Shown: piece by piece, positions 16,665 to 24,910 of the stretch
How the letters are laid out: each line of letters begins with the position of its first letter
Numbering within the stretch: the first letter of the stretch is position 1
DNA from: Eubacterium ruminantium
GTDB lineage: Bacteria > Bacillota > Clostridia > Lachnospirales > Lachnospiraceae
Length of the DNA stretch: 36,384 nucleotides
Reading direction: 5' to 3'
Assembly (NCBI GenBank): GCA_900108205.1
Contig: FNUU01000018.1
Coordinates: 1-36,384 of the forward strand
Program-made: the position numbers and the translations under genes
The notes under the pieces: model-generated
What the model was told of the DNA's origin: nothing
What the model saw: only the letters and a program-made list of their open reading frames with translations
The model's database searches: none

Positions 16665-16957
16665 AGCACCGGTGTCATTAGCGCGTGCGTACCACCAGAT
16701 TGCTGTTTGGCACTGGCGATTCACAGAGCAGCACCACCTCTTATCTGGCTTAATTACCAACAGCCATGCTACTGCATAATAGTCAAGGAACCGCTTCAGC
16801 GGTGGCTTTAGCCCTTGTTCTTGACTATTATGCAGTAGCAATGGCAAACTCCAATGGCCAAGATAAGACGGATTGGATCCATTTCGGATATAGGTGGTGC
16901 TCAAAAGCGTATCAGGTGGGTTCAGAGCGCGTAATAATCAATAACACCATGAATATC
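16665..16957. repeat. Large imperfect inverted repeat with a 21-bp perfect core
   Basis: The core TGCTACTGCATAATAGTCAAG (16767-16787) is repeated inverted at 16820-16840, and GCCA/ATGGC extends it with a 1-base bulge. Outside the core the arms stay recognisably related: GAGCAGCACCACCT versus GAGCACCACCT, CTTATCTGGC versus CTTATCTTGGC, and GGTGTCATTAGCGCG versus GGTGTTATTGATTATTACGCGC. The right arm is longer by an insertion. The 32-nt centre holds two small hairpins (CCGC-TTCA-GCGG; GGC-TTTA-GCC). It may be a MITE-like element or two head-to-head ends of a lost insertion sequence. Beyond this repeat and the hairpin at 16451, 16332-16965 shows no credible gene. Confidence 0.65.
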
Positions 16958-16965
16958 AGTCTCCT

Positions 16966-17457
16966 TTATAATTCTATACACAAATCCTCCGTGTTATAGA
17001 CAAACATCACTGCAGTTCTTGTCTGAGAAATAACGTCTGATACATTTCGATCATTTACTGAAAGTACAATTTTGTTTAATACCTCATTGTCCAATTCTTT
17101 TATACAACAGACTTTGAAGCATTGAATTTCTAATCCTATTAAATCACCATTTTCTTTCATACTTTTATAATACTCAGGCATGAATTGTTCGTTATCTGGA
17201 AAAGAATTAAGAACCTCCGTATATTTGCCTATATAGTATCTATTACCATCATTTTTCGGAGCTTTAAGAATAATATATCCTCCATTATGAGTTATATTAT
17301 CTAATCTACTCTGTTTGCACAACCTTCCAACTTTCATCACCCATACATACTCTTCATTTTCCAATATCTTTTTATGTTCTTCAATAAATGAATATTCCAA
17401 ATAATTGTTAAATCTAAAAAGCAACATCGGTGTATTCTTTCCTATCAAATAATTCAC
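16966..17457 (-). CDS. Unrecognised 163-aa partner of the methyltransferase gene
   Basis: This protein matches nothing I know. It is mixed alpha/beta, with strands such as YVWVMKVGRL, GGYIILKAPK and RYYIGKYTE that vaguely recall small PUA/EVE- or ASCH-like barrels; that is only a resemblance. The start is a GTG at 17457 with AAGGGA six bases upstream; a later ATG (MLLFRFNN) is possible. It begins 26 bases after the methyltransferase-nuclease gene on the same strand, so the two are likely one operon. A role as accessory, specificity or control factor of the restriction system is inferred. Confidence 0.7.
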   Translation of the reverse strand: MNYLIGKNTPMLLFRFNNYLEYSFIEEHKKILENEEYVWVMKVGRLCKQSRLDNITHNGGYIILKAPKNDGNRYYIGKYTEVLNSFPDNEQFMPEYYKSMKENGDLIGLEIQCFKVCCIKELDNEVLNKIVLSVNDRNVSDVISQTRTAVMFVYNTEDLCIEL

Positions 17458-17483
17458 CCCACTTCCCTTTTACAGCTCATGTA

Positions 17484-20400
17484 CTATTCAAAAAGGACAT
17501 GAACCATTATATCTAGTTTTTCCTCAAGCAATTTCACCTTATTTATGTTTTTTTCTTTCACCGCTTCATGAATCTGCTTTGATATAATAGCTATATTCAT
17601 ATGCGTTTTATTATCAGGATCAAATTTGGGAATAGCTATATATTTCAAAACATCAACTCCTCTATTTGTTGAAATAGCATATCCATCTACAACCTTAATA
17701 ATTTCTGGAGCATTTATAATTCCACAAACATAAAATGCTTCATTCTCATCATAAACATCCAGCATAAGAACTTTTGAGTCAACAACTATTTCTTTATCTT
17801 CTGAAAACAGATCTTTATCCGCATTTGGTATAGATTCTAAATATGTGCCAACAACCACAGCTGACATACTTCCAGTCTGTTCTTTCCAAAGCACTTTGTA
17901 CGGAGCATAAGTATACGTCCCAACATTATCTAATCTATAAAAAGGCTGTGTATCTCGATTATAAAATTTACCATTTTGAATTCTTGTCGCCAGCAATTCA
18001 TCATGATAGAAGTTAAGCCACTGAAATGTTTCTGGCGCATTCTTTGCCAATACATCTTCAGGTATCCCATATTTGTATTTTGAGGTATGTGGTACTAACA
18101 TGAATTCATTAGATTTCACTTCCCATCTAGCTATATTTCTGCCTCCCAGCATAGGATAAACATAATTCTCTTCTATTACACCAGGCTTGGAACCCTTATC
18201 AATAATATCTTGACGTCTTTGCCTTGACATATCATTTTCTATTTTGAGATATCCTGTTTTAACTTTTTGAGGTGTTTTTAATATATAAACTCCCTTTGCA
18301 CCAGCAGGTTCAATACCTTTTCTTCCTTTATAATATCGAGGTACATTAGCATTTAAAACATTATTAGCAAAACTCATATCTTTAAGAGTTAACCAAGCTG
18401 ATTGTGTATTAGATGGATCAACAGGTTGAGCCTGTAATGCTTCGAATACAATTTTGTCACTTACTTCTTTCCATGTTGCATGCGAATCTATTTTTGATTT
18501 CCTACCAATTTGAGAATAAGCACAATAATTATTCATGGGGTATGACATTTCTGTACCTTTTTTAAATTTAATTGCTACGGTAGGTATTGTAAAAAGATTT
18601 ACATTGGAGAAATCATGAACCATAGATACCGCAAACGGTATATTTTGCTCATTTCTTATAATATCAAATTTTCTGAAGCCTTCTCCTCCCTTTGTAGATT
18701 TTAAAAAAGAAGCCGGTAATAAAAATACCATTTCTCCGTCCTCTTTCAAATATTGATCAATCGCAACATAAGTGACTGCCATTCCAAAATCGTCATGAGT
18801 TGTCTTCTTATCATAGGCATTTTTTTCAAAAATACCATAGCTTTGCCAAATAGTTAACGTTCCATTACGATAGCTTTTACTCATGGCCTTCCATGCTATC
18901 CAAGGTGGATTTCCTACCACATAATCAAATTTGTTTCTTATCATAATAGGCGCAAAACTATTTCTAAATATGATAGGCCAAAAAGAATCCTGTCCAGCCC
19001 TGTGTAAATTATAAAGTTTATCAAACAAAACACTAACAACCGCTCTATCTTCTTCCTTAATCATTTTTCTTCCTATAGCAAGATTAAGAAATACATCTTT
19101 TTTCATCGTTCTATCATCTATCGTCTGACTCAACAATTTTAAAAATTCATTTCCTTTTGAAAAATCATCAAATTTAGGGATTTCGACAACACCTACAGAG
19201 GTGTTTAATTTTAATGTTCTATCATTCTCCTCAGTATATACAACAGGCGCAAGAATTGAATCAGCTATAAAAACTGGAATGCTAACCGCTTCACCAAATT
19301 CTTCGTCACAAGAATCAAAAAAAGCCGAAAACAGAATCAATATATAATTAGCTTTAGCGGCAACAACAGAAATAGGATTAATATCAAAGCCAACTATATT
19401 CTGAGTAATCATTTCAATATCATGTTTTGTAATAATACCATTGTTTTTCTTAATTACACGTTTTATTGCTTGAGTCAAGAAAGGCCCTGATCCTGCTGTA
19501 GGATCCATTATGGTTTTTCCTATCTCTCCAGTATAACCGACCATATCCAGTACATGTTCAACAATCCAATCCGGCGAAAAATATTCACCCATCAAATGCC
19601 TCATCTCTGCAGGTATTAGTCCCATATAAACTTCTTGTAATATATCCTGTACGCTCTCAGGCTTTAATACAAACGTACTGAGATCAAACGAATTTATGAG
19701 TCCCATTACATTGTTAACAATAGAAACATCAAATTCGTCATTTGTAAATGTAAACCATTCCAGAAAATGAGATTCAAAAAAATTATCAACTAATCGATTA
19801 GTATCATCACTTGCCCCATCAAAAAGCCTGTTTATATCTTGTTTCTCCATTTCCGTATTAGCGATAAACATTGGATCTACAAGCTGCGATAAGAAAGAGT
19901 AAACTAACAGCTTCAAAAAAATATTAAAAAATGTTTGCATCGAAAATAGATACATTTTACTATCTAAAGATAGATCTTTTTCAATTCCATATGCATCACG
20001 TATTTTTGATGAAACCTCTGTAAAATCTGTTGCTTCATCATCTTCTCCATACATAATTCCAAACACTCTATCCCATTCTTTATATAAAGTTCTAACGCGA
20101 TTATTAATTGTATCTACATTATTCACACATATATCAATTTCCTTATATAATTCCCATATAGAGCAACGAACGAAACTACTTTTAGGATTTATAACATCGC
20201 ATAAAGTCTTTTTATTAAGAGTAATCTTGTCTTTCTGTCTTAGAATCAATACAAGCCTTTTTAAACCTGACGAAAAATCTTTAACCTCGTATCTAAATTC
20301 TACATTGAGTTTCTCAGTAATTTGAGAATCTGCCTTAAGCTTTTTTGTATTGATAGTGTTTTTTTGAGAGCTTGGTATAAATCTTGCAAATACAAATTTG

Positions 20401-20783
20401 ACCCCATCAAATCCAACGCCAACACCATTTAATAATGACGCCATAATCCTATTTCCATCATCTCCCGTTTTAAAATCCGCACTACTGATGATATAATCAT
20501 ATAAGCCATGATCTGTATCATTTCTTCCATATAGAGCCTCATTTATTCCTGACTCTCGCTTAAAATAATCATATTTTTTATATTCAAAGCAAACATTTTG
20601 GAATGTGGCATCTGTTCTTCCCCCCGACTTCAAAATGTCTTCACTTTTAAATGTATTAGCAAGTAATGGATTAAACTGCTTCAAAATGGGATTAACAATT
20701 TCCGCATGAAAATTGATCTTTATATCGTCTTCACTCTTAAAACTGTGTTTCTTAAACTCTTGTTCTAAGTAATTTAATTCCAT
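17484..20783 (-). CDS. Type IIG-like fused nuclease and N6-adenine methyltransferase
   Basis: This 1099-aa single-chain enzyme has an N-terminal PD-(D/E)xK-like nuclease (Asp58, then Glu67-Tyr-Lys69 in CFEYKK) and an adenine methyltransferase core with motif I DPTAGSGPF (about 427-435) and catalytic NPPW (625-628). Between them lies a long helical linker, and MGEYFSPDWIVEHV marks the start of the methylase fold. The last 300 residues should hold the target-recognition region (AISTNRGVDVLKYIAIP near the end). Size and order fit type IIG enzymes that both modify and cut. The start has AGGAGG 8 bases upstream. The promoter at 20816-20843 and the repeats around it suggest control of expression. 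A pure phage-defence methylase (BREX/DISARM style) is less likely because no partner genes of those systems are seen. Confidence 0.82.
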   Translation of the reverse strand: MELNYLEQEFKKHSFKSEDDIKINFHAEIVNPILKQFNPLLANTFKSEDILKSGGRTDATFQNVCFEYKKYDYFKRESGINEALYGRNDTDHGLYDYIISSADFKTGDDGNRIMASLLNGVGVGFDGVKFVFARFIPSSQKNTINTKKLKADSQITEKLNVEFRYEVKDFSSGLKRLVLILRQKDKITLNKKTLCDVINPKSSFVRCSIWELYKEIDICVNNVDTINNRVRTLYKEWDRVFGIMYGEDDEATDFTEVSSKIRDAYGIEKDLSLDSKMYLFSMQTFFNIFLKLLVYSFLSQLVDPMFIANTEMEKQDINRLFDGASDDTNRLVDNFFESHFLEWFTFTNDEFDVSIVNNVMGLINSFDLSTFVLKPESVQDILQEVYMGLIPAEMRHLMGEYFSPDWIVEHVLDMVGYTGEIGKTIMDPTAGSGPFLTQAIKRVIKKNNGIITKHDIEMITQNIVGFDINPISVVAAKANYILILFSAFFDSCDEEFGEAVSIPVFIADSILAPVVYTEENDRTLKLNTSVGVVEIPKFDDFSKGNEFLKLLSQTIDDRTMKKDVFLNLAIGRKMIKEEDRAVVSVLFDKLYNLHRAGQDSFWPIIFRNSFAPIMIRNKFDYVVGNPPWIAWKAMSKSYRNGTLTIWQSYGIFEKNAYDKKTTHDDFGMAVTYVAIDQYLKEDGEMVFLLPASFLKSTKGGEGFRKFDIIRNEQNIPFAVSMVHDFSNVNLFTIPTVAIKFKKGTEMSYPMNNYCAYSQIGRKSKIDSHATWKEVSDKIVFEALQAQPVDPSNTQSAWLTLKDMSFANNVLNANVPRYYKGRKGIEPAGAKGVYILKTPQKVKTGYLKIENDMSRQRRQDIIDKGSKPGVIEENYVYPMLGGRNIARWEVKSNEFMLVPHTSKYKYGIPEDVLAKNAPETFQWLNFYHDELLATRIQNGKFYNRDTQPFYRLDNVGTYTYAPYKVLWKEQTGSMSAVVVGTYLESIPNADKDLFSEDKEIVVDSKVLMLDVYDENEAFYVCGIINAPEIIKVVDGYAISTNRGVDVLKYIAIPKFDPDNKTHMNIAIISKQIHEAVKEKNINKVKLLEEKLDIMVHVLFE

Positions 20784-20815
20784 AATAGATCCTCCTGTTT
20801 ATATGATCTACAAAT

Positions 20816-20843
20816 ATTATATCACATAAAACTCATTGGTCAA
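20816..20843 (-). promoter_or_regulatory. Promoter TTGACC-16-TATAAT of the methyltransferase operon
   Basis: On the minus strand -35 TTGACC (20838-20843), a 16-base spacer and -10 TATAAT (20816-20821) lead into the gene starting at 20783, leaving a leader of about 25-30 bases that carries AGGAGG. Confidence 0.72.
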
Positions 20844-20901
20844 TATGGTTTTTTGTGCTTTTTAAGCCATTTCTCTTGATAATAAACACATTGGTCATAT
20901 T
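20828..20901. repeat. Paired direct repeats over the methyltransferase promoter
   Basis: AAAACTCATTGGTCAATAT and ATAAACACATTGGTCATAT share the core CATTGGTCA, with starts 56 bp apart (about 20828 and 20884). The first copy covers the -35 hexamer, so a protein bound to both would block transcription. The remaining 20902-21120 shows no gene. Confidence 0.55.
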
Positions 20902-21121
20902 GCAAATCTTCACAGTGTATTACAAACTATCCGCATATCCTTACCTATCTGTGCATTCAGTATCTATCGAACAATAATATTTTTTCAATATAATTCTATA
21001 TACATCTTACTCCATTAAATACTCCGATCCCTTTGAGCCACCTATTAGATTATGAAATTCTCTTACCGACTGTTTATTCCATGGTACTCTTGACACAAAA
21101 CACAAAAGTACAAAAAAAGAC

Positions 21122-21150
21122 TTGAAAATAATTATAAAATATGATAGATT
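21122..21150 (+). promoter_or_regulatory. Probable promoter of tRNA-Glu
   Basis: TTGAAA (21122-21127), a 17-base spacer and TAGATT (21145-21150) place the transcription start about at the 5' end of the tRNA. The -10 is only moderately close to consensus. Confidence 0.45.
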
Positions 21151-21157
21151 AACAAAC

Positions 21158-21229
21158 GGTTCGTTGGTCAAGAGGCTAAGACGCCGCCCTCTCACGGCGG
21201 AATCAGGGGTTCGATTCCCCTACGGACTA
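21158..21229 (+). tRNA. tRNA-Glu (CTC)
   Basis: Acceptor GGTTCGT pairs with ACGGACT (wobbles included) and the discriminator is A. Anticodon stem CCGCC/GGCGG encloses loop CTCTCAC, giving anticodon CTC. T arm AGGGG-TTCGATT-CCCCT is perfect. No CCA is encoded. It stands alone, between a restriction operon and the conjugation region, and has its own promoter and terminator. An isolated tRNA at such a junction is a candidate integration target; no second copy of its 3' end is visible in the window. Confidence 0.92.
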
Positions 21230-21234
21230 CACTA

Positions 21235-21264
21235 AGCTCACGTTTATCTGTGAGCTATTTTTAT
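21235..21264 (+). terminator. Terminator of tRNA-Glu
   Basis: AGCTCAC-GTTTATCT-GTGAGCT forms a perfect 7-bp stem followed by ATTTTTATTT, six bases after the tRNA. Confidence 0.85.
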
Positions 21265-21456
21265 TTATACATAGAAATAACCTCGGCCTACAGTAATCTT
21301 CTTTCCCTTCAGACTCATGATTATCAACCAAGACATCCATAAGCGCAAGATCAATCCTTGTAAACGCGTTAATATCCTCAGCAAACAATGTCAATCTCAT
21401 CCCCCTTTTCCCATTTTTATACTATTCTCCGAAGCAATACGAACTTTCCCCGGGGA

Positions 21457-21477
21457 TTGGGGACGGGCAGTCCCCAA
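21457..21477. repeat. REP-like palindrome TTGGGGAC / GTCCCCAA
   Basis: An 8-bp stem TTGGGGAC...GTCCCCAA closes a GGGCA loop. Motifs of this GGGGAC/GTCCCC kind are common intergenic repeats in Clostridia, often near decayed insertion sequences. Apart from this and the next palindrome, 21265-21664 holds nothing I can call a gene. Confidence 0.5.
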
Positions 21478-21486
21478 AATAAAAAA

Positions 21487-21542
21487 GTCACCTATGAGAC
21501 TGCGATGGAATGAACTCTTTCCATCGGAGCCTCATAGATGAC
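21487..21542. repeat. 56-bp imperfect palindrome
   Basis: GTCACCTATGAGACTGCGAT and its continuation GGAA pair with the downstream half in 21 of 24 positions around a TGAACTCT loop. The left half shares TCACCTATGA-A---CGAT with a site near 29408, so it may belong to a dispersed repeat family. Confidence 0.5.
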
Positions 21543-21664
21543 AGTTGCTTGCAAAACCTGGGACACACCAGTAGTTTTGTACTTCTACACCATTTTATAT
21601 TTACTTCTGCACCACTTTAATAGTTATTTTTCGTCGAGATCATACTGGCGCCTATGACATATCA

Positions 21665-21991
21665 CTATATTTGATTATTGCCAGAGGCCTTTCTTTCTGC
21701 CTTTATTCTCTCGATGGTTTTCTGAATTAACTCAACATTCTCATCTGTGATCTTAAAGAGAAAAGGATAATCCTTTTCTCCGGCAAGATAATCCGCCGAG
21801 ATGAACATCTTGTTACACATATAATATACCTCAGCCACGGTCAATTCTTCGCCTTCAGCATTGATTATTTCATTTAGCCTTTCCTCACTTATACCCGTAA
21901 GACCCACAAAAATGTCATGTGAAATATTGTAATCATCCAATAATTTCTTTAGATTTTTACCCATTGTTATACAAATATCATCTTTTTCCAT
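21665..21991 (-). CDS. XRE-like HTH protein
   Basis: The 108-aa product has a probable HTH: MGKNLKKLLDDYNISHDIFV, then TGISEERLNEIINAE, then LTVAEVYYMCNKMFISADYL. This is the arrangement of Cro/CI-type regulators, though the recognition helix is unusual. A GGGAG ribosome site 7 bases before 21991 supports the longer start over an internal ATG nine codons later. It sits downstream of the M23 peptidase gene at the end of the conjugation region and may regulate transfer or cargo genes. Confidence 0.7.
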   Translation of the reverse strand: MEKDDICITMGKNLKKLLDDYNISHDIFVGLTGISEERLNEIINAEGEELTVAEVYYMCNKMFISADYLAGEKDYPFLFKITDENVELIQKTIERIKAERKASGNNQI

Positions 21992-22060
21992 AAAAGGCTC
22001 CCTTCACTTTTTATATGTATGATATTATCAACATAAGTTCCAATAAAGTAAAGCAGTTTT

Positions 22061-23077
22061 TCACTCAAAATACCCCATCGGATCTACGGCCTCACCATCA
22101 ATATGCACTTCAAAATGCAGATGAGGTCCGGTGGCAATACCGGACTCTCCAACCCTTCCGATCACTTCTCCTCGCTCTATAAGATCACCTTCCTGGACAA
22201 ATGACATGCTCTGATGCAGATACCAGGTCTGCATTCCATTTCCATGATCAATGACAACATATAACCCTCTGATGCTGTCGGCTCCCCTTGTGACAACCTC
22301 ACCGAAATCAGCTGCAACAATATCCGAACCATAAGCTGCACCGATATCAATCCCCCTGTGGTAGGTCGATGCTCCCGCAGTCGGAGCCTCTCTCGGGCCA
22401 AAATCATCCGTTATCTCTCCCACAGGAACCGATGGACATGGCCATAGTAGTTCGCTATACAGTGCATCTCCCGGCGTTGAATCATCATCTATTATGACTA
22501 TCGGTCGAACATCATCCCCTCCTGAATCCGCCTCTGAATCTGAGCTTCCAAACAGGATACTGATAACCATACTGATGATCAAATACACAACAGCTATCGC
22601 CACCAGCACCGGGATCATTGTCGCCACTATAACAGCCTTGATGATCTTGATGAGTGCCTTCAGTAGCTCAAGTAGCTCATTATCACGCATTCTCTTCTGG
22701 AATGGAGACAGTCCATAGTTCCCCGATGACCAGTCACTGCCGGATCCATCACTCACTCCTCCAAATAATCCATCACCGGATCCACTCTCCTCAGATCCTC
22801 CGGCATATTTATTTGCACTGCTCTTCAGATGCTTTACAGATGATGATATAGGACGTGTGACAACTCTCTTTATTCGTTTTACTGATACTCCCTGTTTATT
22901 GCCTTTCTTGCCGTTACCATCCTTCTTGCCAATATAATTCTTAAGGTTCTTCTCATAACGGTTTCTGCTCGAGGTTCTATTGTTCTTCCCGGAATTATTT
23001 TTCTTACTTGTAACAACCTTCTCACCATCGACAGTCCTTATAGTCCTAGTCTGATAGTTTGGTTTTTCTTTATCCAA
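22061..23077 (-). CDS. Membrane-anchored M23 peptidase of the conjugation system
   Basis: The C-terminal 120 residues are an M23 metallopeptidase: HRGIDIGAA supplies the His and Asp zinc ligands, YLHQSM follows, and HLHFEVH closes the site. One membrane segment (about 30 hydrophobic residues, KAVIVATMIPVLVAIAVVYL onward) follows a long basic, Gly/Ser-rich N-terminal part predicted to be cytoplasmic. Such proteins open peptidoglycan for the transfer channel (VirB1 role). I place the start at TTG 23077, about 10 bases after AAGGA; GTG at 23086 is an alternative. An earlier TTG lies inside the terminator hairpin at 23102-23138 and is rejected. The product is about 338 aa. Confidence 0.82.
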   Translation of the reverse strand: MDKEKPNYQTRTIRTVDGEKVVTSKKNNSGKNNRTSSRNRYEKNLKNYIGKKDGNGKKGNKQGVSVKRIKRVVTRPISSSVKHLKSSANKYAGGSEESGSGDGLFGGVSDGSGSDWSSGNYGLSPFQKRMRDNELLELLKALIKIIKAVIVATMIPVLVAIAVVYLIISMVISILFGSSDSEADSGGDDVRPIVIIDDDSTPGDALYSELLWPCPSVPVGEITDDFGPREAPTAGASTYHRGIDIGAAYGSDIVAADFGEVVTRGADSIRGLYVVIDHGNGMQTWYLHQSMSFVQEGDLIERGEVIGRVGESGIATGPHLHFEVHIDGEAVDPMGYFE

Positions 23078-23101
23078 AACGCTCACTTCCTTCTTGTAAA
23101 C

Positions 23102-23138
23102 AAAAAAAGACGTTACAAGTATTTCTACCTGCAACGCC
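23102..23138 (-). terminator. Strong terminator with GAAA tetraloop
   Basis: On the minus strand GGCGTTGCAGGTA pairs with TACTTGTAACGTC through 13 base pairs (three G-U) around a GAAA loop, followed by seven T. It lies after the 41-aa membrane peptide gene and before the M23 gene, so the M23 gene needs either read-through or its own promoter. Confidence 0.85.
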
Positions 23139-23163
23139 TTGCAATAGTTTTTTCTTAAGAAGA

Positions 23164-23289
23164 TTATTCAGCATCATCTTGCTTATGCTTGTCCCAGAAA
23201 ATAAATCCCAATAGGAAAACATAAATAGCTACTGAATAAAAAAATGTGAATGCTAAAAGTGGTACTGATACTTCGTTTTTGTTTTTCAT
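23164..23289 (-). CDS. 41-aa single-pass membrane peptide
   Basis: The frame runs from ATG 23289 to TAA 23164-23166. It has a short polar N-terminus (MKNKNEVSV), about 24 hydrophobic residues (PLLAFTFFYSVAIYVFLLGF, IFW), and a charged tail DKHKQDDAE. AAGGAGAGGGG lies upstream. A strong terminator follows, which supports a real transcription unit. Its role is unknown; a small membrane factor of the transfer apparatus or of the cargo genes is possible. Confidence 0.65.
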   Translation of the reverse strand: MKNKNEVSVPLLAFTFFYSVAIYVFLLGFIFWDKHKQDDAE

Positions 23290-23417
23290 TTGATATAACC
23301 CCTCTCCTTATTATTCATTAGTTGAATGATGCGCTAAAACTGATTCATCGTATTTGTATCTGCTAACGTTTCATTTATTCTATTTTCAATTACCATTTCC
23401 AGTTCTTTTCTCAACTA

Positions 23418-23909
23418 TTACGAAATCTCTATTCTACAACAAAAATCACATTCATGTTCAGTTTTAACTCTATATGTAGTCACACCTGTTTTTACTAAAA
23501 TCCCATTATGTACTAGTCTGTCACTCAGTTCTCTGATATCTTCTACTTCCACCTCTCCATATTCAGAAATATGTTTCAACGTTAAAGTAACCTTATATAC
23601 ATCTACAATCCCACTCCAATAGCCATTACCAGAAAAATCCCATCCACATATTTCCTCGCGATTCTTATATGCTGAACAACCTGTTCCGTGAAAAAGAATT
23701 TCCGTATCTTCTATTACAAATCTCCAAATACGATTCATGGTCTGAAAATGGATCAAAGACTGAACATCATTGATATTTGCATCATATTTCGAGTTAAAAT
23801 ATTCAACGATTTTATTACAATAATATGAAACAATATGAAAATAATGTTTTATAGCTTGTTCGTTAACTTTACTCATATCTCTAGTCCAACTCCAATTAGT
23901 ATTATCCAT
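23418..23909 (-). CDS. Unrecognised 163-aa protein of the cargo cluster
   Basis: The frame is open further upstream to 24023, but those codons lie inside the preceding gene. I prefer ATG 23909 (MDNTNWSWTRD), which overlaps the stop of the 115-aa gene by 8 bases. The protein has a helical first half (EQAIKHYFHIVSYYCNKIVE) and a beta-rich second half (EVEVEDIRELSDRL, ILVKTGVTTYRVKT) and ends with a Cys-rich tail (CDFCCRIEIS). No family is recognised. Its setting among small immunity-like genes suggests a similar role; this is weak inference. Confidence 0.6.
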   Translation of the reverse strand: MDNTNWSWTRDMSKVNEQAIKHYFHIVSYYCNKIVEYFNSKYDANINDVQSLIHFQTMNRIWRFVIEDTEILFHGTGCSAYKNREEICGWDFSGNGYWSGIVDVYKVTLTLKHISEYGEVEVEDIRELSDRLVHNGILVKTGVTTYRVKTEHECDFCCRIEIS

Positions 23910-24249
23910 CAATTGAAAAATACTGTAACTGCTCAAATGCATCATCCAAAAATTCAAACTCAAAAATATGCATGCTGTCAAACTGCTGTTCAAGATAAGA
24001 AACTCGACCATTATCATAATCAATAATTGGCTTACCTAGATTTTCTTTTACAACTTCTATATCAATATCTCCATACACCTGCTTTAAATCAGGCAACATA
24101 AACTGCACAATTTCATCCAAATGAGAGTAATAGTTTTCAGTAAGCATATTAATAACATCACCAATATCTTCTTCAGGTTCATAATCCCATACAAAGATTA
24201 ATCCTTTATTTTCACAAATAAATTTTCCATTTCTATCGTTGAAATACAT
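23902..24249 (-). CDS. Acidic 115-aa immunity-like protein
   Basis: The start is ATG 24249 behind AGAGGGG. The product is acidic and looks compact: GLIFVWDYEPEEDIGDV near the start, IVQFMLPDLKQVYGDIDIEV in the middle, and FEFEFLDDAFEQLQYF at the end. This general type (short, acidic, hydrophobic-core patterned) is common among orphan immunity proteins of Gram-positive polymorphic toxins, but no exact family is recognised. It is coupled to the next gene by an 8-base overlap. Confidence 0.65.
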   Translation of the reverse strand: MYFNDRNGKFICENKGLIFVWDYEPEEDIGDVINMLTENYYSHLDEIVQFMLPDLKQVYGDIDIEVVKENLGKPIIDYDNGRVSYLEQQFDSMHIFEFEFLDDAFEQLQYFSIDG

Positions 24250-24312
24250 TTTTTTGCCCCTCTTATTCCTACAAATCTCTATTTGTATTTCGTTAACCTA
24301 TAACTATATTTA

Positions 24313-24849
24313 CTATCTGACAATTTCCGAATATTGATAATCCCCATCAACAATAAATTCATTAGGATGTGAGATGACATATTCATTCATCAGCTTTTCA
24401 AACAAATCTCCGCCAATAAACTCATCATCAATTTTATCAAAAGCCTTCATCCCATAAATTTCATAAATCTTTTCAAGAACTTTACGTCTTTCAAAATAGT
24501 CAAATGGAATGCTGCCACCAAAAATCTCAACAGCCTTCTGAAGATTATCGGCTCCCTTTTCATCTCCAATCATTTTCATTCCTTCGAGTGCATCTTTCCA
24601 TACAATTCCTGATGAATTACGAAAAAACTGGTCATGGCCCCCATTACAAACTTCAGAATCATACCACTGTAATGCAATGAATTTTCTCTGGGCATCTGTC
24701 AATAATTCTGTATCTTTATAATATTTAGCAATGTCCTCAAAAACATTAACATTATCCCAAAAAGGAAGAATCAAATCCCATGCTTTATATTTTCCTTTAG
24801 CTATATCTTCTTCCTTGTAATCAAAATGCTTGACAATATATCTAATCAT
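24313..24849 (-). CDS. DMP19 family protein (DUF4375)
   Basis: The 178-aa product carries the family signature: QRKFIALQWYDSEVCNGGHD followed by QFFRNSSG, with the helix-rich remainder and EIFGGSIPFDYFERRKVLE. The founding member DMP19 (Neisseria) is a DNA-mimic protein; homologs occur widely among immunity genes and on mobile elements. AAAGGATG lies before ATG 24849. It is the first of three closely spaced minus-strand genes with the 115-aa and 163-aa proteins. Confidence 0.82.
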   Translation of the reverse strand: MIRYIVKHFDYKEEDIAKGKYKAWDLILPFWDNVNVFEDIAKYYKDTELLTDAQRKFIALQWYDSEVCNGGHDQFFRNSSGIVWKDALEGMKMIGDEKGADNLQKAVEIFGGSIPFDYFERRKVLEKIYEIYGMKAFDKIDDEFIGGDLFEKLMNEYVISHPNEFIVDGDYQYSEIVR

Positions 24850-24910
24850 TTTCTACATCCTTTACAGTTATGTTATACTTCAACCAGCAACAAATAAACT
24901 TCCTTCATTT

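Noticed and set aside
16650..16904. 84-codon minus-strand frame through the inverted repeat
   Set aside because: It spans both arms of the palindrome and reads low-quality sequence with no ribosome site; best explained as chance within a repeat.
23910..24023. N-terminal extension of the 163-aa cargo gene
   Set aside because: These codons lie inside the 115-aa gene in another frame and lack a ribosome site; the hydrophobic residues come from the out-of-frame reading.
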